64,000 nt of DNA from Paracoccus sediminilitoris (GCF_003259195.1 NZ_QJPK01000015.1:1-64000); one strand, 5' to 3'; numbered from the stretch's first letter, positions 1-11,227 are shown. The notes: a model not told the origin generated them from the sequence alone. Numbers and translations are program-made.

Positions 1-901
1 CCGTCAATTCGCAGTTGCCGCCCTTTTCGGCGGCCAGATCGACGATGACGCTGCCGGGCTTCATCGCCGCAACCATGTCGGCCGTCCACAGTACCGGGGC
101 ATCGCGGCCCGGGATCAGCGCCGTGGTGATGACGATGTCCATCTGGGGCGCCAGTTCGCGGAACTTGGCCAGCTGCTTTTCACGGAATTCAGGGCTGGAG
201 GGGGCCGCATAGCCGCCCGTCGCGGCACCGTCTTCGGTCGGCTGGTCGAACTCCAGAAAGACGAACTCGGCGCCCATCGATTCGATCTGTTCCGACACTT
301 CGGGGCGCACGTCGAAGGCATGGACCTGCGCGCCAAGGCTGGTCGCCGTACCGATGGCGGCAAGACCCGCCACGCCAGCACCCACGACCAGAACCTTTGC
401 AGGGGGAACCTTGCCCGCCGCCGTCACCTGCCCGGTAAAGAAACGCCCGAAATTGTTCGCGGCCTCGATCACGGCGCGATAGCCCGCGATATTGGCCATG
501 GATGACAGCGCATCCATCTTCTGGGCGCGACTGATGCGGGGAACCATGTCCATCGCGATCGCCGTGACGCCCTTCTCCTTGGCCCTGGCCAGCAGTTCGG
601 AGTTCTGCGCGGGATAGAAGAACGAGATGACCGTCTGCCCCTCGCGCATCTGGTTCAGCTCGGCCTCGGTGGGTTGGCGGACCTTGGTCACCACGTCGAC
701 GGCGCCGATCAGTTCGGATGCCGATTGGCAAATGGTCACGTCGGCCTTGCCATAATCATCGTCGGAAAAGCCCGCGCCCGTTCCGGCACCCGTCTGGACA
801 AAGACCTCGTGGCCCAGCTTGGCCAGATGCCCGGCCGAAGCCGGGGTGATCGCCACCCTCGCTTCTCCGGGATGGTTTTCTTTCAGTGCGCCAATCTTCA
901 T
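1..901 (-). CDS. pntA: NAD(P) transhydrogenase subunit alpha, 3' part outside window
   Basis: This is the NAD(H)-binding alpha subunit of the membrane transhydrogenase, which passes hydride from NADH to NADP+ at the expense of the proton gradient. About 300 codons are present, reading from ATG at 899-901 to the left edge without a stop. I see the N-terminal AlaDH/PNT domain starting MKIGALKENHPGEARV, the family signature RISRAQKMDALSSMANIAGY at residues 122-141, and the Rossmann loop GAGVAGLAAIG at about 174. The ribosome site is weak. Because the C-terminus is missing, it cannot be said whether this is the split (short alpha) type common in alphaproteobacteria. The remaining pnt genes would lie to the left. 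Confidence 0.95.
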   Translation of the reverse strand, partial: MKIGALKENHPGEARVAITPASAGHLAKLGHEVFVQTGAGTGAGFSDDDYGKADVTICQSASELIGAVDVVTKVRQPTEAELNQMREGQTVISFFYPAQNSELLARAKEKGVTAIAMDMVPRISRAQKMDALSSMANIAGYRAVIEAANNFGRFFTGQVTAAGKVPPAKVLVVGAGVAGLAAIGTATSLGAQVHAFDVRPEVSEQIESMGAEFVFLEFDQPTEDGAATGGYAAPSSPEFREKQLAKFRELAPQMDIVITTALIPGRDAPVLWTADMVAAMKPGSVIVDLAAEKGGNCELT

Positions 902-944
902 GGCTTGCTCAGCCCCCCGCCTTGTTGGTTTCGCAGTCGCAGAA

Positions 945-974
945 TTAATAGCATCACGAAATTATATTTCACAA
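945..974 (-). promoter_or_regulatory. candidate promoter of pntA
   Basis: On the minus strand a -35-like TTGTGA (969-974) is separated by 18 bases from a -10-like TATTAA (945-950), about 45 bases upstream of the pntA start. The stretch is unusually AT-rich for this genome. The match is moderate and rests on pattern alone. Confidence 0.35.
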
Positions 975-1062
975 GTCCGTGCCCCTGCGAAGATAGTTGT
1001 ACTTGAAATGCCCGTCGCAGGGCGAAAACCGATCAATTGCCCGTTTCGTCACGTTAGACATG

Positions 1063-1090
1063 AAAAAGCCCGGACGGTAAACGTCCGGGC
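1063..1090 (-). terminator. intrinsic terminator after the Ala-rich protein gene
   Basis: Perfect 8-bp stem GCCCGGAC (1068-1075) and GTCCGGGC (1083-1090) with a 7-base loop. On the minus strand it is followed by five T residues (1063-1067). It lies just downstream of the stop of the minus-strand gene at 1114 and separates that gene from pntA. Confidence 0.85.
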
Positions 1091-1113
1091 CTGTCATCAG
1101 ACCTGCGAAGGTC

Positions 1114-1794
1114 TCAGTTCGCGGGTGCGGTTGTGGTGTCGGCCTCGACATCCGCTTCCGGCGTGACGGCAGGCTCTTCCTCGACGGTGATCGCATCGTC
1201 AAGCGCGTCGGCTGCATCCTGAGCGGCCTCGGCAGCTTCGTTTGCAGCGTTGGCAGCAGTCTCACCTGCGCTATCCACCGCGTTGTCGACGGCGTTGCCG
1301 GTTGCTTCGGCAGATGCCTCGGCGGCGTCGGCTGCGCTCTCGGCGGCGGATTCAGCAGCTGCAGCAGCATCCTCGGTAGCCGTCTCGGCGGCAGCGCCTG
1401 CATCTTCAGCAGCGTCGTCTGCTGCTGCGGCGGCGTCGTCGGCAGCAGCTTCGGCATCGGCTGCGGCCTGATCGGCCTCGGCTTCCGCCTCGGTCTCCAC
1501 GGCGGCGGCATCAGACTCGGGCTCTGCCACGGGCTCGGTCACAACGGCGGGTGCCTCGGGCTCGGTCGGGTCGGCGTTTTCAGTCGTGGTGACAGTTGTG
1601 GTGTCGCCCTCGACGGTCACCGTGTCATCGGTCATGAAGCGCTGCAGAACGAAATAGGCCAGTGCCAATGCCAGAAGCACACCGATGATCAGCGGCAGCG
1701 CCGAAGACTTGCGCTCGACCGGCTCGACATAGGTTTCCTTGTGATCCGGGGTGCCGGGTTTCGGGCGGTTCGGATCGTTGGGATCATAGCTCAT
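1114..1794 (-). CDS. Ala/Glu-rich low-complexity protein with one membrane anchor
   Basis: Unrecognised 226-residue protein. The start at ATG 1792-1794 is chosen because GGAGG sits at the right distance upstream; an in-frame TTG at 1806 would place that site inside the gene. The first 30 residues are polar and Pro-rich. One membrane segment (about 31-52, SALPLIIGVLLALALAYFVL) follows, and the remaining 170 residues are almost only Ala, Glu, Asp, Thr and Val. The Ala/acidic part has long AAxxA runs that suggest a helical, possibly coiled, rod outside or beneath the membrane. It has its own terminator. A cell-envelope or scaffold role is only a guess. Confidence 0.75.
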   Translation of the reverse strand: MSYDPNDPNRPKPGTPDHKETYVEPVERKSSALPLIIGVLLALALAYFVLQRFMTDDTVTVEGDTTTVTTTENADPTEPEAPAVVTEPVAEPESDAAAVETEAEAEADQAAADAEAAADDAAAAADDAAEDAGAAAETATEDAAAAAESAAESAADAAEASAEATGNAVDNAVDSAGETAANAANEAAEAAQDAADALDDAITVEEEPAVTPEADVEADTTTAPAN

Positions 1795-1975
1795 GGTGGC
1801 CTCCAAATTAATGCTGTCAAATGACAGGTTTAGGTCGCAGTTATGTGCGGCGGCATCCTGCGCAAGTCAATCTTGCAATCCCAGCACCCGGCTTGCGACC
1901 CGGCTTTCAGGCGATTAACACCGGCTCAGGGCAAGGGTTCCGCCCATGCTACATTTTTCAGAAAGGTCGCCCCAG

Positions 1976-4555
1976 ATGTCCTTGACCAAAAGCCAGCCGG
2001 TTCAGCTGTTGTCCGACTATGCCCCCTACCCGTTCGTCCTGTCGCAAACGCGGCTTGATTTCACGTTGGCGGCGCAGGGAACGCGGGTGATCGCGCAGCT
2101 TGACCTGGCCCCGCGCGACGCAGATGCGGTGCAGGATCTGGTCCTGGATGGTGGCAAGGATGTGACACTTTTGTCACTGACGATCGACGGGGCGGCCATC
2201 GACGCCACCCATGTCACCCATGACGACGAACGGCTGATGATCGCGGCTGCCGCCCTGCCCCGCCAGCCCTTCACCTTGGCGTCCGAGGTGTCGATCGACC
2301 CCGCCAGCAACACGGCCTTCGAAGGCCTTTACCAGTCGGGCGGCATCTTCTGCACCCAATGCGAGGCCGAGGGCTTTCGCCACATCACCTTCTATCCCGA
2401 CCGCCCCGATGTCATGACGACCTTCCATGTGACGGTGCGCGGCGACCTGCCGGTGCTGCTGTCGAACGGCAATCCGGTCAGCACCGAAGATGGCGTGGCC
2501 GTCTGGCACGATCCCTGGCCCAAGCCCGCCTATCTGTTCGCGCTGGTCGCGGGCGATCTGAAAGCCGTCAGCGACAGCTTTACCACCATGTCGGGCCGCA
2601 AGGTCGATCTGAATGTCTGGGTCCGTCCCGGCGATCAGGACCGCGCGGGCTTTGCCATGGAATCGCTCATCAAGTCGATGAAATGGGACGAGGACGTCTA
2701 TGGCCGTGAATACGACCTTGATGTCTTCAACATCGTGGCCGTCGATGATTTCAACATGGGCGCCATGGAAAACAAGGGGTTGAACATCTTCAACTCGAAA
2801 CTGGTGCTGGCCAGCCCGGAAACCGCGACCGACACCGATTACGAACGGATCGAGGCGGTCATCGCACATGAATATTTTCACAACTGGACCGGCAACCGCA
2901 TCACCTGCCGCGACTGGTTCCAGCTGTGCCTCAAGGAAGGGCTGACCGTCTTCCGCGATCAGAGCTTCACCAGCGACCTGCGCAGCGCGGCCGTCAAGCG
3001 GATCGAGGATGTCCGTGCCCTGCGCGCCCGCCAGTTCCGCGAAGATCAGGGCCCGCTGGCGCATCCCCCGCGCCCCGACCGCTATGAGGAAATCAACAAT
3101 TTCTACACGGCGACCGTCTATGAAAAGGGCGCCGAGGTGATCGGCATGCTGAAGCGCCTTGTCGGTGACGCCGATTACGCCAAGGCACTGGACCTGTATT
3201 TCGACCGCCATGACGGCGACGCCGCGACGATCGAGGACTGGCTGAAGGTCTTCGAGGACGCCACAGGGCGCGACCTGACCCAGTTCAAGCGCTGGTACAC
3301 CGATGCGGGCACCCCCACCGTCACCCTGTCCGAGGAATGGCAGGACGGCACCATGACCCTGACCCTGTCGCAATCGACCCCTCCGACACCCGGTCAGGAT
3401 CAAAAGCCCCCCCGCGTCATCCCGGTCGCCGTAGGCCTTCTGGGCCCGAACGGGCAGGAAGTGCAGACCACCCGCGTCCTGGAACTGACCAGAGAGCGTG
3501 ACAGCTTTACCTTCGAAGGGCTTTCGGCCCGCCCGGTCGTGTCGGCCCTGCGCGGGTTTTCGGCACCGGTGATCCTGCAGCGGCAGATGGACGACGCCAC
3601 GCGCGCCTTTCTGTTCGCCCATGACACCGATCCCTTCGCCCGGTGGGAAGCCGGTCGCGAACTGGCGCTGTCGGCGCTGATTGCCTTGGCGCGGGGACAA
3701 CAGGCCGGTGCGGATTACGTCCAGGCCATCGGCGCACTGGCCGGCGATCACGCCGCCGATCCGGCCTTCCGCGCCTTGTGCCTGAACCTGCCCGGAGAGG
3801 ATGAGATCGCGACCCGACTGACCGCCCTTGGGGACGTGCCCGATCCCGACGCCATCCATGCGGCGCGCGGTGATCTGGCGCGCAGGGTGGCCGAAACCCA
3901 TCGCGACCTGCTGGCCCAAATCTATGACGCGATGCAGGTTACTGGCCCCTATTCGCCCGATGCGATTTCGGCGGCGAAACGGTCGCTGCGTATCGCGGCG
4001 CTTGGCCTTCTGGGGCGCATCGAAGGGTCCGACCGTGCGCAGGCGCTGTTCGACACCGCCACCAACATGACCGAGCGGATGGCCGCGCTGGCCGTGCTGC
4101 TGCGCCTTGGCCAAGGCGAGGCGGCGTTGCATACCTTACACCGGGAATTCGCCGATAACCGTCTGGTGATGGACAAATGGTTCAGCATCCAGCCCATGGC
4201 TGCCCCGCCTGCCGATGCGGTGCACATCGCGCGGGACCTGGCCCAACGCGATGATTTCGACTGGAAGAACCCCAACCGTTTCCGCGCGCTTCTGGGCGGT
4301 CTGGCGGCCAATCATGCGGGGTTCCACGCGGCTGACGGATCGGGCTATGATTTCACGGCGGATTGGCTGATCCGCATGGATGCGGCCAATCCGCAGATCG
4401 CCGCGCGCATGTCGACCGCGTTCGAGACCTGGCCGCGCTATGACGAAAACCGCAAGGCACTTGCGCTGGCCACCTTGGAACGTATTGCAGCCGTTACGGG
4501 TTTGAGCCGTAATACGCGCGAAATGGTCTCGCGGATGATCGGGGCGGGCCGCTGA
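1976..4555 (+). CDS. pepN: aminopeptidase N (M1 zinc metallopeptidase)
   Basis: Removes N-terminal residues from peptides in the cytoplasm. The 859-residue product has the exopeptidase motif GAMEN at 262-266 and the zinc site HEYFH at 298-302 with the third ligand Glu at 321 (HExxH-x18-E), which is the complete M1 signature. The length and the helical C-terminal half fit the E. coli PepN type. The start at ATG 1976 (MSLTKSQPV) is preferred over ATG 1946 because the family begins near this point and AAAGG precedes it. The gene stands alone and is followed 28 bases later by the acyltransferase gene on the same strand. Confidence 0.96.
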   Translation: MSLTKSQPVQLLSDYAPYPFVLSQTRLDFTLAAQGTRVIAQLDLAPRDADAVQDLVLDGGKDVTLLSLTIDGAAIDATHVTHDDERLMIAAAALPRQPFTLASEVSIDPASNTAFEGLYQSGGIFCTQCEAEGFRHITFYPDRPDVMTTFHVTVRGDLPVLLSNGNPVSTEDGVAVWHDPWPKPAYLFALVAGDLKAVSDSFTTMSGRKVDLNVWVRPGDQDRAGFAMESLIKSMKWDEDVYGREYDLDVFNIVAVDDFNMGAMENKGLNIFNSKLVLASPETATDTDYERIEAVIAHEYFHNWTGNRITCRDWFQLCLKEGLTVFRDQSFTSDLRSAAVKRIEDVRALRARQFREDQGPLAHPPRPDRYEEINNFYTATVYEKGAEVIGMLKRLVGDADYAKALDLYFDRHDGDAATIEDWLKVFEDATGRDLTQFKRWYTDAGTPTVTLSEEWQDGTMTLTLSQSTPPTPGQDQKPPRVIPVAVGLLGPNGQEVQTTRVLELTRERDSFTFEGLSARPVVSALRGFSAPVILQRQMDDATRAFLFAHDTDPFARWEAGRELALSALIALARGQQAGADYVQAIGALAGDHAADPAFRALCLNLPGEDEIATRLTALGDVPDPDAIHAARGDLARRVAETHRDLLAQIYDAMQVTGPYSPDAISAAKRSLRIAALGLLGRIEGSDRAQALFDTATNMTERMAALAVLLRLGQGEAALHTLHREFADNRLVMDKWFSIQPMAAPPADAVHIARDLAQRDDFDWKNPNRFRALLGGLAANHAGFHAADGSGYDFTADWLIRMDAANPQIAARMSTAFETWPRYDENRKALALATLERIAAVTGLSRNTREMVSRMIGAGR

Positions 4556-4583
4556 GGCGGCGCGCCCGCGAGGGGGGGGAAGG

Positions 4584-5507
4584 ATGGCAAGGACCATGAC
4601 TGCAAACGATGACGCCCGCGCCGAAATGCATGCGCGGATCGACCCCCTGATCGCCGAACGCGCGCCATGGCTCTATTCGGGCAAGCTGCACCATCGGCTG
4701 ATCCGTCTTGGGATGATGGGTCTTCTGCATTATCCCAAGACCGTCACACTTGGCGTGGAATTCCGCGACCTGCCCGCAGCCGAGATCATGCGCCGCATGT
4801 CGGACCTGATCGTCCACGATCTTCAGGTCGAGGGGTTGGAGAATCTTCCCGCAACCGGTCCCGCCCTGATCGTGGCCAATCACCCGACAGGCATTGCTGA
4901 CGGGATATTCCTGCATGCGATGATATCGCAGTTGCGCGATGACCTGTTCATCTATGCCAACCATGATATGATCCGGGTTTTGCCACAGACAGTCGAAATG
5001 ATCGCCCCTGTGGAATGGCGCGTTGAAAAGCGCAGCCACGCCAAGACTCGCGCTACGATGGATTACACCCGCGACGCCCTTGGTGCGGGGCGCATGGGCC
5101 TGATCTTCCCTTCGGGGCGTCTGGCCAAGCGTCAGGGTCTGACCCTGCATGAGCGTCCCTGGATGGCCAGCGCGGCGATGATCGCGCGCAAGTTCGACGT
5201 GCCAATCATCCCGCTACGGATCAGGGCGCGCAACTCGGCCCTGTTCTATCTGCTGGATGCCATCCATCCGACGCTACGCGACGTGACCTTGTTCAACGAG
5301 GTCCTGAACAAGACCCGCCACCCCTATCGCGTCACGGTGGGCCGCCCGGTGGATCCCGCCGATCTGCCACGCAACAGCGAAGAGGCGATCGCACTGTTGC
5401 GAGACAAGGTCCTCAGCCTGCCCGCACCCGCTCCGGGATGCGCCAAGCTGACCCGGGAACGCGGCATCACGCGGTTCCGGCGCGCCGTCAGCCCCGTCAG
5501 GGGCTGA
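4584..5507 (+). CDS. PlsC-like lysophospholipid acyltransferase family protein
   Basis: A 307-residue acyltransferase of the PlsC/LPLAT fold, expected to transfer an acyl chain to a lysolipid or related acceptor at the inner membrane. Seen: the block NHPTGIADG near residue 97, corresponding to the family His/Asp catalytic motif (here H-x5-D rather than the usual H-x4-D), and FPSGRLAK near 175, resembling the FPEG-type phosphate-binding block. There is no clear membrane segment. An alternative start is ATG 4596, 12 bases downstream; both have purine-rich leaders. The gene runs 28 bases after pepN and converges on proB with a 10-base gap. The exact acceptor (lysophosphatidate, ornithine lipid or other) cannot be decided. 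Confidence 0.8.
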   Translation: MARTMTANDDARAEMHARIDPLIAERAPWLYSGKLHHRLIRLGMMGLLHYPKTVTLGVEFRDLPAAEIMRRMSDLIVHDLQVEGLENLPATGPALIVANHPTGIADGIFLHAMISQLRDDLFIYANHDMIRVLPQTVEMIAPVEWRVEKRSHAKTRATMDYTRDALGAGRMGLIFPSGRLAKRQGLTLHERPWMASAAMIARKFDVPIIPLRIRARNSALFYLLDAIHPTLRDVTLFNEVLNKTRHPYRVTVGRPVDPADLPRNSEEAIALLRDKVLSLPAPAPGCAKLTRERGITRFRRAVSPVRG

Positions 5508-5508
5508 C
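5487..5508. terminator. hairpin at the convergent acyltransferase/proB ends
   Basis: Perfect 9-bp inverted repeat GTCAGCCCC (5487-5495) and GGGGCTGAC (5500-5508) with loop GTCA. The right arm contains the stop codon of the acyltransferase gene. No T-tract follows on either strand, so it is not a canonical intrinsic terminator, although its place between two convergent genes fits a transcription end or mRNA 3' stabiliser. Confidence 0.45.
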
Positions 5509-5517
5509 AAAAGCGGC

Positions 5518-6645
5518 TCAGACCGCCATGTCGTCGCGGTGAATTAACGCCGCGCGACCCGAATATCCAAGGATATCCGCAATCTTGGCCGATTGATGAC
5601 CCGCAATCTGCGCGGCTTCGATGGCAGTGTATCGTGTCAGGCCGATCGCCAGACGTTCACCCGCCGGACCGTCGATCTGCACCGGATCACCACGGCCGAA
5701 ATCGCCCATCACACGCGTCACCCCTGCGGGCAGCAGCGACTTTCCGCGCGACAGGGCCTGCGCCGCGCCGTCATCGATGATCAGCGTGCCACGGGGTTTC
5801 ATGGCCGCGATCCAGCGTTTGCGTGCCAGTTGGGGATCGGCCTCGGGCAGGAACCAACTGCTGCGCGCACCATCCGCCACCGCCGACAACGGATGCAGGA
5901 CCGAGCCCTCCGCAATGGCCATGGCGCAACCGCCCGCCACGGCGGTTCGCGCGGCCATCAGCTTGGTCTTCATGCCACCCTTGGACAGGCCCGACACCGG
6001 ATCGCCGCCCATCGCCTCGATCGCCGGGGTGATCGCCTCGATCACCGGCAGGTGGCGCGCGGTCGAATCCGTCTTGGGGTTCGCGGTGTAGAGCCCGTCG
6101 ACGTCCGATAACAGCAAAAGCTGGTCCGCCCCGCAGGTGACCGCGATCTGTGCCGCAAGGCGGTCGTTGTCGCCAAAGCGGATCTCATCGGTGGCGACGG
6201 TGTCGTTTTCGTTGACGATCGGCACCACCCCAAGCGACAGAAGCGTCTGCATGGTGGCGCGGCTGTTCAGATAGCGGCGGCGGTCGGCGCTGTCCTCAAG
6301 GGTCAGCAGGACTTGCGCGGTCGTCACCCCATGCGGCGCCAGCGCCTGTTCATAGGCGCGCGCCAGCCGGATCTGTCCGACCGCCGCGGCCGCCTGCGCC
6401 TGTTCCAGCGCCAACGGTCCGTCGGGCAGACCCAGCACCCGGCGACCAAGCGCGATGGACCCCGACGAGACCAGCACCACATCGCATCCCATGCCGCGCC
6501 ATTTCGCGACATCGTCGCACAGCGCACCCAGCCATTCGTCCCGCAACCCGTCCGGGCCGACCAGCAGGGCCGACCCGATCTTGACGACCAGCCGCCGGGC
6601 CGCCTGCAGTCGCGGCGCCGTCACGGCTTCGCTCAGGGCTGCCAC
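5518..6645 (-). CDS. proB: glutamate 5-kinase
   Basis: First step of proline synthesis: ATP-dependent phosphorylation of glutamate to glutamyl-5-phosphate in the cytoplasm. The 375-residue product has the amino acid kinase fold (VVKIGSALL near the N-terminus, [20 protein letters not shown] in the middle, SKGGMKTKL for substrate binding) and a C-terminal PUA domain. The start is GTG at 6643-6645, preceded by GGAAG at good spacing and overlapping the last 13 bases of obgE, so the two are translationally linked. The usual partner proA is not downstream: proB ends 10 bases from a convergent gene. Confidence 0.94.
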   Translation of the reverse strand: MAALSEAVTAPRLQAARRLVVKIGSALLVGPDGLRDEWLGALCDDVAKWRGMGCDVVLVSSGSIALGRRVLGLPDGPLALEQAQAAAAVGQIRLARAYEQALAPHGVTTAQVLLTLEDSADRRRYLNSRATMQTLLSLGVVPIVNENDTVATDEIRFGDNDRLAAQIAVTCGADQLLLLSDVDGLYTANPKTDSTARHLPVIEAITPAIEAMGGDPVSGLSKGGMKTKLMAARTAVAGGCAMAIAEGSVLHPLSAVADGARSSWFLPEADPQLARKRWIAAMKPRGTLIIDDGAAQALSRGKSLLPAGVTRVMGDFGRGDPVQIDGPAGERLAIGLTRYTAIEAAQIAGHQSAKIADILGYSGRAALIHRDDMAV

Positions 6646-7670
6646 GGCGTATCTTCCGCGTCCCGATCCGCCTTCGGCGCACGCGAGGGCGCAATTTCGG
6701 TCCAAAGTGCCCGCAGCACCTCGGTCACGCCTTCGCGCGACACGCCAGACATCAGCATGACCGGCATGCCCAGCTCGGCCTCGACCGCGGCCCGGCGTTC
6801 GGCCAGCAGATCCTCGTCGATGGCGTCGATCTTGTTCAGGACCGTGACGCGCGGCTTTTCCATCAGCACCGACGAATAGGCGGCCAGTTCGTTCAGGATG
6901 GTGCGGGCATCGCCTGCCGGATCCTCCGACGTGCCGTCGATCAGATGCAGCAGGACCGAACAGCGTTCGATATGTCCCAGGAACCGGTCACCGATGCCGC
7001 GACCTTCATGCGCGCCTTCGATCAGGCCCGGAATGTCGGCCATGACGAATTCGCGCCCGTCAATGCCCACGACGCCCAGGTTCGGGTGCAGCGTGGTGAA
7101 GGGATAATCGGCGATCTTGGGCCGCGCGTTCGACACGGCCGCCAGGAAGGTCGACTTGCCGGCATTGGGCAGACCCACCAGCCCGCCATCCGCAATCAGT
7201 TTCAGTCGCAGCCAGATGGTGCGTTCCACCCCCGGCAGACCCGGATTGGCGGTGCGCGGCGACCGGTTGGTCGAGGTCTTGAAATGCAGGTTGCCCCAGC
7301 CCCCGTTGCCGCCCTTGGCCAGAACGACCCGCTGACCGGGTTCGGTCATGTCGGCGATGACGGTTTCCTCGTCCTCGTCCAGGATCTCGGTGCCGACGGG
7401 GACGCGCAGGATGACATCGTCGCCCGAACGGCCGGTCATCTGGCTGCCCATGCCGTGCTGGCCGGACTTGGCAAAGAAGTGCTGCTGATAGCGGAAATCT
7501 ATCAGGGTGTTCAGGCCTTCGACGGTTTCGACGATCACGTCGCCGCCACGGCCGCCATCACCCCCATCGGGTCCGCCATATTCGACAAATTTTTCGCGCC
7601 GGAACGACGCGCAGCCCGCACCGCCGCCGCCCGAACGGATATAGACTTTCGCAAGGTCAAGAAATTTCAT
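6633..7670 (-). CDS. obgE: Obg-family GTPase
   Basis: Essential ribosome-associated GTPase acting in 50S maturation and stress control. The product has 345 residues. The glycine-rich Obg domain fills roughly the first 160 ([22 protein letters not shown]). The G domain follows with GLPNAGKST (G1), [20 protein letters not shown] (G3 and switch II) and NKID (G4). It ends soon after the G domain, without the long C-terminal OCT extension found in Gram-positive Obg. The start at ATG 7670 gives the family N-terminus [14 protein letters not shown] and has AGGAG upstream. It is transcribed with proB and is divergent from selO. The ribosomal genes rplU and rpmA, often adjacent, are absent. Confidence 0.97.
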   Translation of the reverse strand: MKFLDLAKVYIRSGGGGAGCASFRREKFVEYGGPDGGDGGRGGDVIVETVEGLNTLIDFRYQQHFFAKSGQHGMGSQMTGRSGDDVILRVPVGTEILDEDEETVIADMTEPGQRVVLAKGGNGGWGNLHFKTSTNRSPRTANPGLPGVERTIWLRLKLIADGGLVGLPNAGKSTFLAAVSNARPKIADYPFTTLHPNLGVVGIDGREFVMADIPGLIEGAHEGRGIGDRFLGHIERCSVLLHLIDGTSEDPAGDARTILNELAAYSSVLMEKPRVTVLNKIDAIDEDLLAERRAAVEAELGMPVMLMSGVSREGVTEVLRALWTEIAPSRAPKADRDAEDTPWQP

Positions 7671-7781
7671 GGACACGGCTCCTTTTGCGGACTGCCGATA
7701 CGCTTTTGTGGGCATTCGCGCAAGGGCGGCGGGCTGGCAATGCGGATGATGCACCTTATGTAACGGTCAAAGGAGACCGCC

Positions 7782-9182
7782 ATGATCCGTTTCGACAACA
7801 GCTATGCCCGCATGCCCGACGGCTTTTTTGCGCGGGTCCGCCCCACGCCCGTCAGCGCGCCCGCATTGCTGGCGCTGAACGACGCGCTGGCCGAACGGCT
7901 GGGATTGACGCCCGCGCTACTGCGCAGCGCCGAGGGCGTGTCGGTCCTGGCGGGCAACGCCATCCCGCGCGGTGCCGAACCCATCGCCCAGGCCTATGCC
8001 GGCCATCAGTTCGGCGGCTTTGTGCCCCAGCTGGGCGACGGGCGTGCCGTTCTGCTGGGCGAGGTGATGGCCCCCGACGGAGCCCGCTTCGACCTGCAGC
8101 TGAAGGGCAGTGGCCCGACGCCATTTTCGCGCCGGGGCGACGGCCGGGCCTGGATGGGACCGGTGCTGCGGGAATATCTGGTCAGCGAATTCATGGCCGC
8201 GATGGGTGTCCCCACGACCCGCGCGCTGGCTGCGGTCGGCACCGGCGACATGGTCTGGCGTGAAGAGGGCGGCCTGCCTGGAGCCGTGCTGACCCGCGTC
8301 GCCGCCAGCCATATCCGCGTCGGCACCTTCCAGTATTTCGCCGTGCGCGACCGCCGCGATGCCTTGGCGGCGCTGACCGATCACGTGATCGAACGCCATT
8401 ATCCCGATGCCACCGGCCCGCTGGACCTGCTGAACAAGGTGGTGGCCCGGCAGGCGCAGACCATTGCCGACTGGATGTCGCTTGGCTTCATCCACGGCGT
8501 AATGAACACCGACAATATGGCGATTTCGGGCGAGACGATCGACTACGGGCCCTGCGCCTTCATGGATGTCTATCACCCTGACACGGTCTTTTCCTCGATC
8601 GACCGGAACGGGCGCTATGCCTGGGCGCAACAGCCGCAGGTCGCCGTCTGGAACCTGGCACAGTTCGCCACCTGCCTGATCCCGCTAATGGGCGATGAAG
8701 AACAAGCCGTCGAGGATGCCACCAAGGCTGTCCACAGCTTTGGCCCGCTTTATCAGACCGCATGGCAGCAGCGCTTTGGCGACAAGCTGGGCATCGAAGG
8801 GGCGCCGAACCAGCAGCTGATCGAACGCCTGCTGACGCTGATGGCCCAGCAACGGGCCGATTTCACCCGCGTCTTCACCGGCCTTGCCGCGGGAACCGCG
8901 CGCGACGAATTCACCGACCGCGCGGCTTTCGACGCATGGGCGCGTGACTGGCAGGCCCTGTCGCCCGACATGGCGACGATGCGCCGTGTCAACCCGGTCC
9001 GCATTCCGCGCAACCACCGGATCGAAGAGGCGATCGCCGCGGCCGTGGCGGGCGACATGGCCCCTTTCGACCGGCTGTTCGACGCCGTCACCCATCCCCG
9101 CGACCCGCGTCCGGAATGGGACGACCTGTCCCGCGTCCCGTTGCAATCCGAGGTGGTTCAGGCGACGTTCTGCGGAACCTGA
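7782..9182 (+). CDS. selO: protein adenylyltransferase SelO (YdiU family)
   Basis: A pseudokinase-fold enzyme that transfers AMP from ATP to hydroxyl side chains of target proteins and is linked to redox stress responses. The 466-residue product shows the family blocks [38 protein letters not shown], the catalytic [13 protein letters not shown] and the metal-binding DYGP. The C-terminus TFCGT ends three residues after a Cys (464), the position that in eukaryotic SelO is near selenocysteine. It is divergent from obgE (111-base gap) and is followed 15 bases later by an EEP hydrolase gene, probably in the same transcript. Confidence 0.95.
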   Translation: MIRFDNSYARMPDGFFARVRPTPVSAPALLALNDALAERLGLTPALLRSAEGVSVLAGNAIPRGAEPIAQAYAGHQFGGFVPQLGDGRAVLLGEVMAPDGARFDLQLKGSGPTPFSRRGDGRAWMGPVLREYLVSEFMAAMGVPTTRALAAVGTGDMVWREEGGLPGAVLTRVAASHIRVGTFQYFAVRDRRDALAALTDHVIERHYPDATGPLDLLNKVVARQAQTIADWMSLGFIHGVMNTDNMAISGETIDYGPCAFMDVYHPDTVFSSIDRNGRYAWAQQPQVAVWNLAQFATCLIPLMGDEEQAVEDATKAVHSFGPLYQTAWQQRFGDKLGIEGAPNQQLIERLLTLMAQQRADFTRVFTGLAAGTARDEFTDRAAFDAWARDWQALSPDMATMRRVNPVRIPRNHRIEEAIAAAVAGDMAPFDRLFDAVTHPRDPRPEWDDLSRVPLQSEVVQATFCGT

Positions 9183-9197
9183 CGGACATCGCGCGAC

Positions 9198-9878
9198 ATG
9201 CTGAAACTGGCCAGCTACAACCTGCATAAATGTCGGGGTCTGACGGGACCGCACGCGCCGGAACGCAATCTGGCCGTCATCCGCGCGCTGGACCCCGACA
9301 TCATCGCCCTGCAAGAAGTCGATTTCCGCCTTGGCCCCCGGATCGAGGCCTTGCCCCGCAAGCTGATCCTGTCGGAGACCGGGCTGGTACCCGCCGATAT
9401 CTTCGGCACCTCGGAAAGCAGCCTTGGCTGGCACGGCCAGACGATCCTGATGCGCCCCCACCTGGCTGCACAGGCGACCCTGCGCCGCCTGCCCCTGCCG
9501 GGGTTGGAGCCGCGCGGCGCCGTCGCCCTGCGCCTGCCGCATCTGACCATCATCGGGATCCACCTTGGGCTGGCGCGGTCGTCGCGCCGGGCGCAGCTGG
9601 CCCGCTTGACGGCACAGGCCGCCCGCATCGGGTCCGATCACGTGGTGATGATGGGGGATTTCAACGAATGGCGCGATGATCGCGGGCTGGAATCGCTGGC
9701 GGGGTTCCGCGTCGTCGCGCCTGGTCCGTCCTATCCCGCGCCCATGCCGCAACTGCGGTTCGACCGGATCGCCATGTCGCGCGACCTGACCCTGCTGGAG
9801 GCGGGGGTCTTTCACGGGGCGGGTGCGCGCGATGCATCCGACCATCTGCCGATCTGGGCGCGGATCGCGCTTCCGTGA
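9198..9878 (+). CDS. endonuclease/exonuclease/phosphatase family protein
   Basis: A 226-residue metal-dependent phosphodiesterase or phosphatase of the EEP superfamily. Seen: the N-terminal ASYNLHKCRG, the metal-binding Glu in IIALQEVDFRLG, a GIHLGL block, MMGDFNEW with the catalytic Asp-x-Asn, and the C-terminal DASDHLPIWARI with the conserved Asp-His. There is no signal peptide, so it is probably cytoplasmic. It follows selO with only 15 bases between them. The true substrate (nucleic acid, lipid headgroup or other phosphodiester) cannot be read from the sequence. Confidence 0.85.
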   Translation: MLKLASYNLHKCRGLTGPHAPERNLAVIRALDPDIIALQEVDFRLGPRIEALPRKLILSETGLVPADIFGTSESSLGWHGQTILMRPHLAAQATLRRLPLPGLEPRGAVALRLPHLTIIGIHLGLARSSRRAQLARLTAQAARIGSDHVVMMGDFNEWRDDRGLESLAGFRVVAPGPSYPAPMPQLRFDRIAMSRDLTLLEAGVFHGAGARDASDHLPIWARIALP

Positions 9879-11222
<1,344 letters not shown>

Positions 11223-11227
11223 TCCTC

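Noticed and set aside
1250-1471. Ala/Ser-rich frame on the plus strand
   Set aside because: It is the mirror of the Ala-rich protein repeat on the minus strand and has no ribosome site.
2174-4132. Long open frame (652 codons) on the minus strand inside pepN
   Set aside because: It is antisense to a gene with complete catalytic motifs. High GC at third positions produces such frames, and its amino acid composition is odd (rich in Gly, Arg, Gln, His) without a recognisable domain.
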